Counted from the stretch's first letter, positions 1 to 9,783 are shown. The stretch: DNA of 64,000 nt from Erythrobacter litoralis (GCF_001719165.1 NZ_CP017057.1:930001-994000), one strand, 5' to 3'. Numbers and translations are program-made. The notes: generated by a model from the sequence alone, not told the origin.

Positions 1-378
1 GGTCCGACTTCTTTCGGCGGCTATCTCGACATCGTCGCGGACTTTGCCTTCTACGTGGCCGTCCCGCTCGGCTTCGGCGTGCTGGCGGAGGCGAACACGC
101 TTCCCGCGCTGGTGCTGGTGGCGAGTTTCGTGCTGACCGGGGTGAGCTTCCTCGCATTCGCCGCGATCGCCGCGACGCGCGGCGAGGAAACCGAGGCGCA
201 CGGGAAGAAGAGCTTCTTCTATTCGACCGGGCTCGCCGAAGGAGGCGAGACGATCGCGATATTCATCGCCATGTGCCTGTTTCCCGGCTGGTTCGGGCCG
301 ATTGTGTATGGCTATGCCGCGTTGTGCATCCTCACCGTCTTCCAGCGCAGCGCGCTCGCGCTGGCGCGGTTCGGGTAA
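1..378 (+). CDS. CDP-alcohol phosphatidyltransferase family protein (5' truncated by window)
   Basis: The reading frame is open from the first base and ends at TAA 376-378, giving 125 residues of a C-terminal fragment. The start of the fragment carries the end of the CDP-alcohol phosphotransferase signature, G-x3-D-x3-D (Gly6, Asp10, Asp14 of the fragment), followed by hydrophobic membrane segments. The first half of the signature, DG-x2-AR, lies outside the window. The family transfers a phosphoalcohol from a CDP-linked donor in the inner membrane, usually in phospholipid synthesis; the acceptor cannot be told from this fragment. The gene converges on the DUF1499 gene, which ends 3 bp away. 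Confidence 0.8.
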   Translation, partial: GPTSFGGYLDIVADFAFYVAVPLGFGVLAEANTLPALVLVASFVLTGVSFLAFAAIAATRGEETEAHGKKSFFYSTGLAEGGETIAIFIAMCLFPGWFGPIVYGYAALCILTVFQRSALALARFG

Positions 379-381
379 CCC

Positions 382-1170
382 TTAAAGGCGCTCAGCAATT
401 GCGGCACGCAGGGCTCGCAGTCGTTCTGCGTTGGCGCCGAGATCGCTCTGCCCGACTCGGCTGACCGAACGCAGGTCGATCTCGCCATCAGCGACACGCG
501 CAACTACGTCGTCTCTGAAGCCGAACCAGAAGGTCTGTGCGACGCCCTCGACCCGGCCCGCTTCGATATCCGCTTCGACACCTGAAAGTCCGATGTCCAC
601 CATCGCTGCACGCACCGCTTCCACCGCTTCGTCCGAAGGACCGGTAAAGGCGATCGGTTCGAGATCGGGGTAGCGTTCGGCGATGACCTCGGCATGGCTC
701 TGCGCGGCCAGCGTCTGATCGGCTTCGCGCCACATGTCGAGTTCGCCCAGTGGGATCGAATAGTCGTTGAGCGGATTGGCTCCCGTCTCCTGTCGCGCAG
801 TGAGAGTTTCAGCCGAGAATTGCGGCGGGTCAGCGGTATCGGTCGCCACATCATGGATGGGGTTCGCGCTTCCCTTGGCGGCTGCCGATAGGCCAAGCCC
901 GACGAAGCCCAGCGGGATGACGAGTGCTACAAGCGCCAGCGGCCAGCCGGTGCGCGGGGACTTGCGCACGATCAGCACCAGGGAAACGATCGCGAGCAGC
1001 GCCGTCACCGCGATCAGCAGCAACCCGCCGCCGAAAGTGAGCGCGAGCAGACCGGTCTGCCAGTCCCACGCTCCGTATTTCGTTCCGAGCGCCGAGATGG
1101 CGAGATAGAGGGGGATGAACAGCGCAAGACCAAGCGCGATTCGAGCGTGAAGCGGGGATTTTTTCTCCAT
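382..1170 (-). CDS. DUF1499 domain-containing membrane protein
   Basis: A 262-residue protein. Three hydrophobic segments occupy roughly residues 10-30, 38-68 and 75-97. A soluble C-terminal part follows, with the DUF1499 pattern: IHDVATD near the segment end, a PPxF element, an NP..Y element and YPDLEPI. The family is widespread in Proteobacteria and has no established biochemical role. It starts at an ATG and is divergent from the cupredoxin gene. Nothing in the context links it to photosynthesis. The family call is fairly firm; the function is unknown. Confidence 0.75.
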   Translation of the reverse strand: MEKKSPLHARIALGLALFIPLYLAISALGTKYGAWDWQTGLLALTFGGGLLLIAVTALLAIVSLVLIVRKSPRTGWPLALVALVIPLGFVGLGLSAAAKGSANPIHDVATDTADPPQFSAETLTARQETGANPLNDYSIPLGELDMWREADQTLAAQSHAEVIAERYPDLEPIAFTGPSDEAVEAVRAAMVDIGLSGVEADIEAGRVEGVAQTFWFGFRDDVVARVADGEIDLRSVSRVGQSDLGANAERLRALRAAIAERL

Positions 1171-1399
1171 AGAGGCTGTTTAGCGCCTCGCCGTGCGGGG
1201 GCAATGGCGGGTTGCGACTTGCAATCAATAACGTCTCCGGGCAATCCTTCGGAAACGCATCGGATTTCATGCGTTGTCGGGTCTGAGGTTCGCGGGGGCG
1301 CGAGGTCGAATTGACATCACGCTCCCGCTTTCAATGGCCTTCAATGTGGTTTAATGCCCGCAGCTTCCGCGGGGAATGTTTGTCCAAAGAGGGAAATCT

Positions 1400-2014
1400 A
1401 TGATGAAGCGTACCACTTTCCTGAGCGCCGTGGCGCTCGCCAGCCTCGTGACGCTGTCGGCTTGCGGCGGCGGCAACCAGGAAACTCCGGCCGCTCCGGC
1501 CGGCGAAGAAACCGAAGCCGCTCCTGCCGCCGAAGAAACGGCTGCTGCGGAGGAAGAGGCCGCTCCGGTTCCTGAAGTCGAAGCCAACGGCACGGTGCAC
1601 GAAATCCAGATGCTGACCCGCGATCCCGACGGCAGCGGCCTGCAGGTCTTCAAGCCGCGCCTGATCACCGCCGAAGTCGGCGACACGATCAAGTTCGTCC
1701 CGACCGACCCGACGCACCAGTCCTCGTCGATTCCCGAAATGCTGCCCGCCGGCGTCACCGGCTGGGAAGGTGAGATCAACAAGGAAGTCAGCTACGTCGT
1801 GCCGACTCCGGGTATCTACGGCTACAAGTGCGTGCCGCACTATGCCGCGGGCATGATCGGCATGGTCGTCGTCAAGGGCGATGGAATGACCGACAATCTC
1901 GAAGAAGCGAAGGCTGTGAGCCACCCGGGTCTCGCCGGACGCGAATTCAACGAGATCTTCGAGACTGCCGAAGCGAGGGAATGCTTTCTTCGTAAGCTTC
2001 TCGAACTCAGCTGA
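1400..2014 (+). CDS. Pseudoazurin-like cupredoxin, predicted lipoprotein
   Basis: A 204-residue type I copper protein. The start ATG at 1400 was chosen because a purine-rich Shine-Dalgarno (AGAGGGA) precedes it. The N-terminus is a lipoprotein signal with lipobox LSAC (lipidated Cys22), then an Ala/Glu/Pro linker to about residue 62. The cupredoxin fold follows, with all four copper ligands in pseudoazurin spacing: His106, Cys144, His147 and Met152 (CVPHYAAGM). It should carry single electrons while tethered to a membrane. It is followed by a strong terminator, so it is monocistronic, and then by a cytochrome c lipoprotein. A role as electron donor near the reaction centre is inference. Confidence 0.85.
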   Translation: MMKRTTFLSAVALASLVTLSACGGGNQETPAAPAGEETEAAPAAEETAAAEEEAAPVPEVEANGTVHEIQMLTRDPDGSGLQVFKPRLITAEVGDTIKFVPTDPTHQSSSIPEMLPAGVTGWEGEINKEVSYVVPTPGIYGYKCVPHYAAGMIGMVVVKGDGMTDNLEEAKAVSHPGLAGREFNEIFETAEARECFLRKLLELS

Positions 2015-2026
2015 GGCTCGAAAGGA

Positions 2027-2066
2027 GGGGCCGGTGTGGGATGCCACGCCGGCCCCTTGCTTTTGC
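2027..2066 (+). terminator. Rho-independent terminator after the cupredoxin gene
   Basis: A GC-rich stem (GGGGCCGG.. at 2027 pairing with ..CCGGCCCC ending 2056, one G-T wobble) is followed by a T-rich stretch (TTGCTTTTG), 12 bp after the cupredoxin stop codon. Confidence 0.75.
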
Positions 2067-2180
2067 GCCTTAAGGGTAATCCCCGGTTTCACGGACTCTG
2101 CGCAAAGGGCATTCCGAAAGCACGGGGCGACATCTTCCGCCCGGGAGCTTTCCGGCATGCCCATGAAAGGAAAAACCGCG

Positions 2181-2687
2181 ATGGCAAGTTCCCTTCCTCC
2201 TCACATCGTTGCTGTGATTGCGCTAACCGCCCTTTCGGCCTGCGGCGACGAGGGGGAGCGCGAAACAGCACCGCGCGAGACGCCCGCGCCGATCACGGCG
2301 ACGCCGGCCCTAGCGCCGGGGACGCCAACAGGCGAAGCCGGGCCCGATTTCGCCGACGTTGCTCTCGTCGATCTGACCGGCGATGCTGCGGCAGGAAAAA
2401 CAGTCTTCACCAAATGCATGGCGTGCCATTCGATCGAGCAGGGCAGGAACCGCGTCGGACCTCATCTGCACGACGTGGTCGGCCGCGATGCAGGCTCGGT
2501 CGAGTACTTCAATTACTCCGATGCGAACCGGAACAGCGGCATCACGTGGAGCCGCGAGATCCTGTTCGATTATCTCGTCGCGCCGCAGCAATACGTTCCC
2601 GGCACGCGCATGGCCTTCCCCGGTCTCAAGGACCCGCAGGACCGCGCCGATCTGATCGCTTATCTCGAAGCGAACGGGGAAGTCTGA
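2181..2687 (+). CDS. Class I cytochrome c, predicted lipoprotein (cytochrome c2-like)
   Basis: A 168-residue protein. The ATG at 2181 is preferred because AAAGGA sits about 9 nt upstream and a lipoprotein signal begins at once (lipobox LSAC, Cys21); in-frame ATGs at 2157 and 2163 are less well placed. A Pro/Ala/Thr-rich linker leads to a single haem c domain with CMACH at 79-83, His83 and Met144 (GTRMAFPG) as axial ligands, and a C-terminal helix. It is a one-electron carrier tethered outside the inner membrane. The neighbours are the cupredoxin upstream and, convergently, hemA of the PGC. Since no pufC is present, it is a candidate donor to the photo-oxidised reaction centre (inference). Confidence 0.85.
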   Translation: MASSLPPHIVAVIALTALSACGDEGERETAPRETPAPITATPALAPGTPTGEAGPDFADVALVDLTGDAAAGKTVFTKCMACHSIEQGRNRVGPHLHDVVGRDAGSVEYFNYSDANRNSGITWSREILFDYLVAPQQYVPGTRMAFPGLKDPQDRADLIAYLEANGEV

Positions 2688-2727
2688 TCTTTGCTGCGCT
2701 GCCCGGATGCGCGCGCTATCCCGCAAG

Positions 2728-2773
2728 AACGAACAGGGGACGGCGCAAACACCTGCGCCGTCCCCTGTTCGTT
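2728..2773. terminator. Bidirectional terminator between cytochrome c and hemA
   Basis: A perfect 20-bp inverted repeat (2728-2747 with 2754-2773) with a 6-nt loop lies between two convergent genes. There is no long T tract on either side. Its position and symmetry suggest it ends both the cytochrome c transcript and the long PGC transcript. Confidence 0.75.
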
Positions 2774-2802
2774 ATCGGCAAAATCCGGTTGCGGTTAGGA
2801 CC

Positions 2803-4026
2803 TCAGGCGGCCGTGGCCATCCGCGCCAGTTCACATTGCGACCAGATTTCGGAAAGCGCGTTGATGAGGCGGTCGATATCGCCGTCGTCATGGACGGGCG
2901 ACGGCGTGAGCCGCAGCCGCTCGGTCCCTACCGGAACGGTCGGATAGTTGATCGGCTGCACGTAGATCCCGTGATTGTCCATCAGCCAGTCGCTGATCCG
3001 TTTGCACTTGTGCGCATCGCCCACCATCACCGGAATGATGTGGCTCGGATTGGCGAGGTGCGGGATGCCCATCATGTCGAGCTTGCGCCGCACTTGCGCG
3101 ACCCGATCCTGATGGCATTCGCGTTCCTCGCTGCTCTCCTTGAGATGCCGGATGCTTGCCGCCGCGCCTGCGGCTACTGCCGGGGGCAGGGCGGTCGAGA
3201 AGATGAAGCCGCTGGCAAAGCTGCGCACGAAATCGACGAGATTGGACGAGGCCGCGATATAGCCGCCCATCACGCCGAAAGCCTTGCCGAGCGTGCCCTC
3301 GATCACGGTGATCCGGTCCATCAGCCCCTCGCGCTCGGCGATACCGCCGCCGCGCGGGCCGTAAAGGCCGACCGCGTGGACCTCGTCGATATAGCTCATC
3401 GCGCCGTGCTTTTCGCAGACGTCGAGGATCTCGGCGATCGGCCCGATGTCGCCGTCCATCGAATAGACGCTTTCGAAGGCGACCAGCTTGGGAACGTCGG
3501 GGCCGTAATCCGACAGCAATTCATCGAGATGCTCGATATCGTTGTGGCGGAAGATCTTGTAGGGCGCGCGCGAATAGCGAATGCCCTCGATCATCGAGGC
3601 GTGGTTGAGCGCGTCTGAGAAGACGACGCAGCCCGGAATGCGAGCGGCGAGCGTGCCGATGCCTGCCCAGTTTGAGACATACCCGCTCGTGAACAGCAGC
3701 GCGGCTTCCTTGCCGTGCAGGTCGGCGAGTTCGGCCTCGAGTTCGACATGGTAATGGTTGGTGCCCGAAATGTTGCGCGTGCCCCCTGCGCCGGCGCCGC
3801 ATTCATCGAGCGTTGCATGCATGGCGTCGAGCACCTTGGGATGCTGGCCCATGCCGAGATAATCGTTCGAGCACCAAACGGTGACCGCCTGGGTTTCCTC
3901 CTCGCCCAGAAAGCGCGTCGCATGCGGGAAACGCCCACGGTGCCGCTTGATATCGGTGAACACGCGATAGCGCCCTTCCTCGCGCACGCCGTCAAGCTCG
4001 TTGGCGAAATAGGCTTCGTAGTCCAT
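2803..4026 (-). CDS. hemA: 5-aminolevulinate synthase
   Basis: A 407-residue PLP enzyme of the Shemin pathway. It condenses glycine with succinyl-CoA to 5-aminolevulinate, the first tetrapyrrole precursor. The start at 4026 has an AGAGGGA Shine-Dalgarno and matches the usual length of about 405 residues. Visible family features are the [11 protein letters not shown] loop, the [10 protein letters not shown] segment and the PLP lysine in GTLGKAFG (about residue 245). It is the last gene of the minus-strand PGC operon, 23 bp after puhE, and ends at the perfect-stem terminator. This couples precursor supply to bacteriochlorophyll synthesis. Confidence 0.96.
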   Translation of the reverse strand: MDYEAYFANELDGVREEGRYRVFTDIKRHRGRFPHATRFLGEEETQAVTVWCSNDYLGMGQHPKVLDAMHATLDECGAGAGGTRNISGTNHYHVELEAELADLHGKEAALLFTSGYVSNWAGIGTLAARIPGCVVFSDALNHASMIEGIRYSRAPYKIFRHNDIEHLDELLSDYGPDVPKLVAFESVYSMDGDIGPIAEILDVCEKHGAMSYIDEVHAVGLYGPRGGGIAEREGLMDRITVIEGTLGKAFGVMGGYIAASSNLVDFVRSFASGFIFSTALPPAVAAGAAASIRHLKESSEERECHQDRVAQVRRKLDMMGIPHLANPSHIIPVMVGDAHKCKRISDWLMDNHGIYVQPINYPTVPVGTERLRLTPSPVHDDGDIDRLINALSEIWSQCELARMATAA

Positions 4027-4049
4027 GGGTCGTCCCTCTTGATGCATTC

Positions 4050-4883
4050 TTATGTTCTGTCGTTCCGGATGGATGGGGCAGGTGCCGGGGCCGGAGCGGC
4101 CAGGCCCCCCTCGCGGCGGCGCGCAGGCAGCGCCCAACCCCACAGCATGCCGTCGCGAAACGGCAGAGCGAGAAAGACATGTTCGAGCGCGCCAAGTACG
4201 CACAGGGTGAAAAGCAGGCTTGCCCCGACCATTTCCGCGCTGCCCACCGAAGCCGAGATCGCGAGCTGGGCAAACCAGCCAGCAAGCGCAAGGATCGCGA
4301 GGATCGAGAACGCGAGCAGGGCCGTCATCCGATTGGTGCCGAAATAGGTCTTGAGATAGTCGAGATGGGGCGGAAGCATCTCGGTCGTCGTATTCGGCAC
4401 GCCGACGAAAAGGTTGATCTTAGACGAGAGCCGCAGGCCGAGCATCAGAACGAAGACAGTGGCCCCGATCTGGTTCGGCGCGTCCCACGACAAGGAGATC
4501 AGGAGCAGCGCCGTGAGAGCGAGAGCAACCTCGTGATGCATCACTGTCGCGCTCGCCTGGCGGAACCGCTCAAGCCCGCGCACGCCCGGTGCGATCGGGA
4601 CGCGCCGCGGACCCGCAGAAGCCCCGGTAAGAAAGCCGATTTCGTGCCAGCCCCAGACCATCAGCGCGCCGATGAACGCGACATACACCGCCAGGACCGA
4701 AACCGATTGAGAGGCGACGAGGATCACGATTAGTCCCAGAATCCCGCCGACACCGCCGATCGCGAGGCTGCGCGTGAAGGTTGCGCGCTCGCGATTGTCG
4801 GCCCACGCGACGAGCCCCGTCGCGACGAACCAGACCGCCACCGTCACGATGAACGGGACGACATGTCCGCTCCAGCTTACCAT
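4050..4883 (-). CDS. puhE: Photosynthetic complex assembly protein PuhE (DUF3623)
   Basis: A 277-residue integral membrane protein with about seven hydrophobic segments, ending in an Ala/Pro-rich hydrophilic tail. The sequence pattern ([36 protein letters not shown]) is that of the PuhE/DUF3623 family, which occurs only in PGCs. In purple bacteria puhE affects assembly of the reaction-centre/LH1 complex and bacteriochlorophyll levels. Its start overlaps the acsF stop by 7 bp and hemA follows by 23 bp, the standard acsF-puhE-hemA order. Confidence 0.92.
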   Translation of the reverse strand: MVSWSGHVVPFIVTVAVWFVATGLVAWADNRERATFTRSLAIGGVGGILGLIVILVASQSVSVLAVYVAFIGALMVWGWHEIGFLTGASAGPRRVPIAPGVRGLERFRQASATVMHHEVALALTALLLISLSWDAPNQIGATVFVLMLGLRLSSKINLFVGVPNTTTEMLPPHLDYLKTYFGTNRMTALLAFSILAILALAGWFAQLAISASVGSAEMVGASLLFTLCVLGALEHVFLALPFRDGMLWGWALPARRREGGLAAPAPAPAPSIRNDRT

Positions 4884-5938
4884 GCGGGCTGAAGCCTGAC
4901 CGATTGCGGCAGCGCATTGGGCTTGGTGCGGTGGAAATACATCCGCGCAAAGGCCCAGCCCGCGCCCGCGACACCGCTCAAACGCTTGGCGAGCCCGCCG
5001 ATGCCGCCCTGTTCCTTGCCGTCTTCGATCCGGCAGGCGGCGAGGCGCAGGTTCTCCATCCTGCGGCGGAAGACGGGATCGTCGATATCGAGCTCAACCG
5101 GGAAGACCTGGCGGCTGATCTGGTTGCAGATCGAGAACACCTCGTAGTCATATTCGGTAGGATCGACGCCGAGCGCCTTGTGGAAGGCGGGCCGGGCGTG
5201 GTCGCGCACGTACATGGTCGCATAGACCGACAGCAGGAAGAAGCGCACCCACAGCTTGTTCGCGCCCTGAAGGAGCTTGGGATCCGAGCGCAGCAGCATG
5301 GCGAAGGCCTCGCCGTGGCGGAACTCGTCATTGCACCATTCGAGGAACCAGTTGAAGATCGGGTGGAACTTGTGCTGCGGATTGCGCGCGAGGTGGCGAT
5401 AGATCGTGATGTAGCGCGCATAGCCGATCTTCTCCGACAGATAGACCGCGTAGAAGATGAATTTCGGTTTGAAATAGGTGTATTTCTTGGTCTTCGTCAG
5501 ATAGCCGAGATCGACACCGATGCCTGCGTCCTTGAGGCTTTCGTTGATGAAGCCGGCATGGCGGCTTTCATCGCGCGCGAGCAACTTGAAGAGCTGCTTC
5601 ACATCCGGATTCTTGGTGCGCTTGGCGATTTCGGCGTAGAGCACGCAGCCGGAAAATTCCGAAGTCATCGAGCTGACGAGGAAATCGGTGAATTCCTTGC
5701 GAAGCTCGGGTTCCAGCCCCTCGATCACGCCTTTGAAGCTGTCATCGTGCCTGAAATGCTTCTTGTTGGGATCGCCGATCATCTCGTCGATCAGCGCATC
5801 CCATTCCTCGCGCACCGGCGAGACGTCGATCGCGTCGAGCGCGTCGAAGTCGGTGGTGTAGAAACGCGGGGTCAGCATCGTTTCCTGCGTGGCGAGTTCC
5901 ATCGCCTCTTCGCTGGTCATCGGCTTGTAGGCGTTCAT
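4877..5938 (-). CDS. acsF: Mg-protoporphyrin IX monomethyl ester oxidative cyclase, O2-dependent
   Basis: A 353-residue ferritin-like di-iron enzyme that uses O2 to form the isocyclic (E) ring of Mg-protoporphyrin IX monomethyl ester, giving divinyl protochlorophyllide. Di-iron ligand motifs are visible as ESRHAGF and DEFRHGEAF. The length matches the family. The start overlaps the preceding 111-residue gene by 4 nt (ATGA) and puhE overlaps its end. No O2-independent bchE is in this PGC, so bacteriochlorophyll synthesis here appears to need oxygen. Confidence 0.96.
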   Translation of the reverse strand: MNAYKPMTSEEAMELATQETMLTPRFYTTDFDALDAIDVSPVREEWDALIDEMIGDPNKKHFRHDDSFKGVIEGLEPELRKEFTDFLVSSMTSEFSGCVLYAEIAKRTKNPDVKQLFKLLARDESRHAGFINESLKDAGIGVDLGYLTKTKKYTYFKPKFIFYAVYLSEKIGYARYITIYRHLARNPQHKFHPIFNWFLEWCNDEFRHGEAFAMLLRSDPKLLQGANKLWVRFFLLSVYATMYVRDHARPAFHKALGVDPTEYDYEVFSICNQISRQVFPVELDIDDPVFRRRMENLRLAACRIEDGKEQGGIGGLAKRLSGVAGAGWAFARMYFHRTKPNALPQSVRLQPAW

Positions 5939-6270
5939 TTGATCCTCCCGGGATTGAAGCTGACCTCATAGAGTTCCCTGAGGTCGAAATAGGCTGCGAG
6001 CCGGGTCAACAGGCGGCCGAAGGGTCCGGCACGGGTAACCGTTGCGGCGCGTTCGAACACGGCGCTCTGTCCGAAGGGAATGGTGATCGGATCGCCGTGT
6101 ACCCGCACCTTGTCGCCCGGCTCGAGCTCGACATCGCCGGCGAGTTCGACATGGGCGTGGAAATGCTCCGAGCTCTGCTCGACCGTGATCGTGCAGGGAA
6201 TGTCGAATTGCTTTGCGGTCGGCATGCTGCGGATCGCGGCATGCTCATCGATCGGACGCGACGCCATCAC
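5935..6270 (-). CDS. Conserved PGC hypothetical protein between puhC and acsF
   Basis: A 111-residue protein with no signal peptide or membrane segment and no catalytic motif I recognise. It has a compact beta-rich look ([34 protein letters not shown]) and a basic/hydrophobic C-terminal part. Two ATGA overlaps couple it to puhC upstream and acsF downstream. An unnamed gene occupies this same slot in many alphaproteobacterial PGCs. By position it could serve the cyclase (a small accessory subunit or chaperone of AcsF) or the Puh assembly group; that is inference only. Confidence 0.8.
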   Translation of the reverse strand: MMASRPIDEHAAIRSMPTAKQFDIPCTITVEQSSEHFHAHVELAGDVELEPGDKVRVHGDPITIPFGQSAVFERAATVTRAGPFGRLLTRLAAYFDLRELYEVSFNPGRIK

Positions 6271-6746
6271 TTCACCCCTTCGAGCATATCGGCGAATACC
6301 CGGCGATTATCCTTGCCGAAATAATCGAGTTCGAGCGCGCTGCCGGTGGTCTCGTCGCGCAGGGTGAGATTGCCGTTGTCCCATTCGACCAGTTCGAAAG
6401 GGACGTCTGAGCCGATCCCCCGGATCCGCCGCTGATGGACGAGGCTTCGCACGGTTGATCGCACGAAGCCGCCCTCGCCGACACCAAAGCGCCCGACTTC
6501 GATGCCGCTCGCCGCATCCTCGACCCGGACCGAGCCGTCGGCCTCGTCGAAGAAGAACAGCTGGCGGGTTGCCGTCGCTTCGGTCCCTGCCTCGGCGCGG
6601 TTTACAACCGGATCCGATGTGCGCTCGAAGAAGCCGAGCGTCACCGATGCAGTCATCGCGAGGCTGATGGCGACGAGGCCGCCCATCAACATCAGGGGAA
6701 CGCGGTGGACGGTGATTTCGTCCTCTTCATAGGTGCGAACGATCAT
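6267..6746 (-). CDS. puhC: Photosynthetic complex assembly protein PuhC
   Basis: A 159-residue protein with one N-terminal membrane helix (about residues 17-40, VPLMLMGGLVAISLAM) and a periplasmic domain carrying RQLFFFDEADGSVRV and FVRSTVRSLVHQRR, typical of PuhC. In Rhodobacter, PuhC is needed for normal reaction-centre/LH1 assembly. It overlaps puhB upstream and the 111-residue gene downstream by 4 nt each. Confidence 0.9.
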   Translation of the reverse strand: MIVRTYEEDEITVHRVPLMLMGGLVAISLAMTASVTLGFFERTSDPVVNRAEAGTEATATRQLFFFDEADGSVRVEDAASGIEVGRFGVGEGGFVRSTVRSLVHQRRIRGIGSDVPFELVEWDNGNLTLRDETTGSALELDYFGKDNRRVFADMLEGVK

Positions 6747-7516
6747 GCAGGGGCTCCTTCCAGGCCGTTGTCCGACAGCTCTTTCGTTTCGGAGAGCGGG
6801 GCGCCGGATTTCGCATGCGCGGCAGGGCCGTTCACCTGCCTAGCGCCCGGGGTGGCCGCTTCCTTGATCTCGGTCAAATTCCGTTCGATCGAGATATGCT
6901 CCGCGCAGGCATCGGCGAGCATCCGTGCGACCTTCTCCGGCTCGGCGATCCCACGCAGCATCGGCTCCGGCCGGCTAAGCCGGAACGGGCGCACATGCGG
7001 CCACATCAGGAGATAACCGAGCAGCCTTTCGCCCTTCAGTTCGACCGCGATGTCGCCATGATCCTTGCCGCGCATCTTGAGGTTAGCGGCGCTGATCTGC
7101 TTGAGCGGCACATTGATGCGCGTCTCGATCGCCATGCCTATGCGCATGATGAGCCGCGTATCGGTGAGGATATAGAGCGTGCTGCGGACGCTGAGCCACG
7201 CGAGCAGGTTGAGCACGCCCAATCCCGCCACACATAGCGCAGCGATGATCGCCGCGCTCTGGTAATTGCCCATGGCGACCGAAACCGCGACGAGGATCGC
7301 GAAATAGATTGCCACGCTGCGGGTGTGGAAGGCGGTCCTGGCGAGCACGCTCCTGTCGGGCCGGCCCTTCCACAGGATCTTCTCGTCGGCAGCCGGCGTG
7401 CCCATGGGATCGCCATGAGCGGTGGGGCCGGCATTCTCGAGCTCAGGCGGATCGAAGCGCGGCTTGGCGTGCAGCTCAGGGTCCGCTGCGGGCATTGTCT
7501 TGGTCTTCAGATCCAC
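6743..7516 (-). CDS. puhB: Photosynthetic complex assembly protein PuhB
   Basis: A 257-residue protein: a Pro/Ala-rich hydrophilic N-terminus, the EKILWKGRPD element, two or three membrane segments (about residues 68-110), then a bacterial PH-like domain beginning STLYILTDTRLIMRIG. This is the PuhB architecture; PuhB acts as an assembly factor of the reaction centre. The GTG at 7516 is preceded by GGAAAGGG and overlaps the puhA end by 10 bp; an in-frame ATG at 7495 is the alternative start. Confidence 0.92.
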   Translation of the reverse strand: MDLKTKTMPAADPELHAKPRFDPPELENAGPTAHGDPMGTPAADEKILWKGRPDRSVLARTAFHTRSVAIYFAILVAVSVAMGNYQSAAIIAALCVAGLGVLNLLAWLSVRSTLYILTDTRLIMRIGMAIETRINVPLKQISAANLKMRGKDHGDIAVELKGERLLGYLLMWPHVRPFRLSRPEPMLRGIAEPEKVARMLADACAEHISIERNLTEIKEAATPGARQVNGPAAHAKSGAPLSETKELSDNGLEGAPA

Positions 7517-8292
7517 GGTTCAGCCCTTTCCGGCGTCGCGTACATGAAGCCGCCGCCATAATAGGCCATGATCTTGTCCTCTTCGTAGCGAGTGACCTGG
7601 CCGGGTGTGTCAAGCCGCGGGACGTCCGCGAACTGTTCGGAAGTGATCGCCGGGATCTGGACCTGTTCGGGAAGGTCGTCGAAGAAGCCCTTCTTCTGAA
7701 CCGTGCAAACGAACATCGGCGCAAGCACCTTGTCGCCGGCATTGGTCTCGATCTCCAGATAGCGGATGATGTGTTCGGACTGGTCGACCCAGATGTCGCT
7801 GACCTTGCCGGCGACCTTCTTGTCGGCGGCGATGACGGGCCAGCCGATCAGGGCCGGATCGTTCGGCGAGACCGACAATTCATGGCTGTTGCCGATCGGC
7901 ACGATACGCGGACGACCGTCGAACGTGAGGTCGGGATAATCGGCGCGCTTGGCATAGGCCGCCGGGCCGAGGCCGTCCTTCATCGGATTGCCGGTCGGGA
8001 CCCAAGGGGCACCAGCGGCGTTGAAGGCCTGCACGGCGGGAATGTTGACGTCGTCGCGCGGCACATCTTCCGGGACATAGACCCCGCGGCCATGCGGCAG
8101 GTTGAAGACCTTTTTCTCGCCCTGGGTCAGCGGCCAGGTGTCGACCCGGCCGGTCTGTTCGTCCTCGACCGGATAGCCTTCACGACGGCTTTCCCGGTTG
8201 AGATAGACCACAAGGGCGATGAAGAAGACGAAGAAGAGCAGGAAGGCCAGCTCGGCTACGTCGAGTGTCCCGACGATATATGTGTTGTTCAT
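7507..8292 (-). CDS. puhA: Photosynthetic reaction centre H subunit
   Basis: A 261-residue subunit that caps the cytoplasmic face of the PufLM core and shapes proton uptake to QB. A single N-terminal transmembrane helix (about residues 12-32, rich in Leu/Phe) is followed by the RESRREGYPVE turn and the cytoplasmic beta domain. Conserved segments include KVFNLPHGRGVYVP and the C-terminal YYGGGFMYATP. AGAGGA precedes the ATG at 8292. It follows lhaA by 58 bp and leads the puhABC group. Confidence 0.97.
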   Translation of the reverse strand: MNNTYIVGTLDVAELAFLLFFVFFIALVVYLNRESRREGYPVEDEQTGRVDTWPLTQGEKKVFNLPHGRGVYVPEDVPRDDVNIPAVQAFNAAGAPWVPTGNPMKDGLGPAAYAKRADYPDLTFDGRPRIVPIGNSHELSVSPNDPALIGWPVIAADKKVAGKVSDIWVDQSEHIIRYLEIETNAGDKVLAPMFVCTVQKKGFFDDLPEQVQIPAITSEQFADVPRLDTPGQVTRYEEDKIMAYYGGGFMYATPERAEPWI

Positions 8293-8350
8293 TTCACATT
8301 CCTCTCAAGCAGAGTGCGACCGAGATGGGGTCCCTCGGATTCCTTTCCGG

Positions 8351-9783
8351 TCATGTCGGGAATTCGCGCAGGCCGAACGGCTGGCCCGCGCGCTCCCTAG
8401 AATCGAGGGTGTTTGTGCGACCCCGGCCGACAAGCGGCCCGATCGCGGCGAGGCCTGCCAGAAGCAGCAGGATTTCGAGGAGGTAGACCGATGTGTACCC
8501 GGTCGCCCTCGTGGCGATGGCCTCTCCTGCATCGCCGGTCATGACGAGCGCCGAAACGCCGTCGCGAAGTGCGCCGCCAACCGCGATACCCGCGCCTGCG
8601 GCAGTTGCCTGAACCGCGCCCCACGCGCCGAGAGCGAGGCCTGCGGTCGCGCTCTCGGCGAGGTTCATCGCCTCCATCAGCGTGCCGACCGAAAACAGGC
8701 CAAGCCCGACGCCGATCGCGAAAGCGCCGAGGAAGAGCATCATCGGAGATCCGAAGGGCGCGGCGAAGACCACGAAAAGGAAAGCGATCACCCCGGTCAC
8801 GAGGCCGACCCCTGCCAGCCGCAGCGGATCGGTGCCGAGCGCGAGCGAGCGGCCCGACAGCATGAAGCCGATAAGACTGCCGAACGCCCACGCGCCGGTG
8901 AGGGAGGTGGTCGAGCCGACCGAGAGGCCGAGTATCTCGCCGCCATAAGGTTCAAGCAGGGCGTCCTGCATGGCAAAGCCCGCCGCGCCGATGCCGATCG
9001 CGGTCAGCAGCCGGGCATTGCGTCCATCGCGTACGAAGGAATTCCAAAGCTCACGGAAATCCGGGGTCTCGCGGTCATGCGCGGTCGCCTTCGGATTGCG
9101 CGCTTCCTGTTTCCACAGCGCGACGAGATTAAGGATGATCGTCAGCACCGCGCAGCCCTGGATCACCTGGACGAGCTTGGTTGCGCTGAAATCCATCAGC
9201 ACGCCGCCGATCACGAAAGCGGCGAACATCATCCCGACGAGCAGCATGACATAGAGCAGCGCGACCGCGCGCGGCCGCTTGTCCTCGGGCGCGAGATCGG
9301 TCGCCAGCGCGAGGCCGGCCGTCTGCGTGATGTGGAAGCCCGCGCCCGTCATCAGGAAGGCTATTGCAGCTGCGACCATGCCGAGATTGAACGCCTCGGG
9401 CTTGCCCAGCAGCAGCAACGCGAAGGGCATGATGGCAAGGCCGCCGAACTGTGCCAGCGTCCCCGCCCAGATATAGGGCACGCGCCGCCAGCCCAGGAAG
9501 GAGCGGTGCGTGTCCGACTTGTGCCCGATCAGAGCGCGAAACGGCGCGACCAGCAGCGGCACCGCGATCAGCAGCGCGACCAGCCAGGTCGGCGTGCCGA
9601 TCTCGACGATCATCACCCGGTTGAGCGTGCCGTTCAGCAGCACCATCGCCATGCCCACGCTCACCTGGAACAGCGACAGCCTCAGCAGGCGGCCGAGCGG
9701 CAGGTCCTCGCTCGCCGCATCCGCGAAAGGCAGATAACGGACCGCGACCTGCGTCCAGGTGTCGGCAAGGCGAGGACGCTGAC

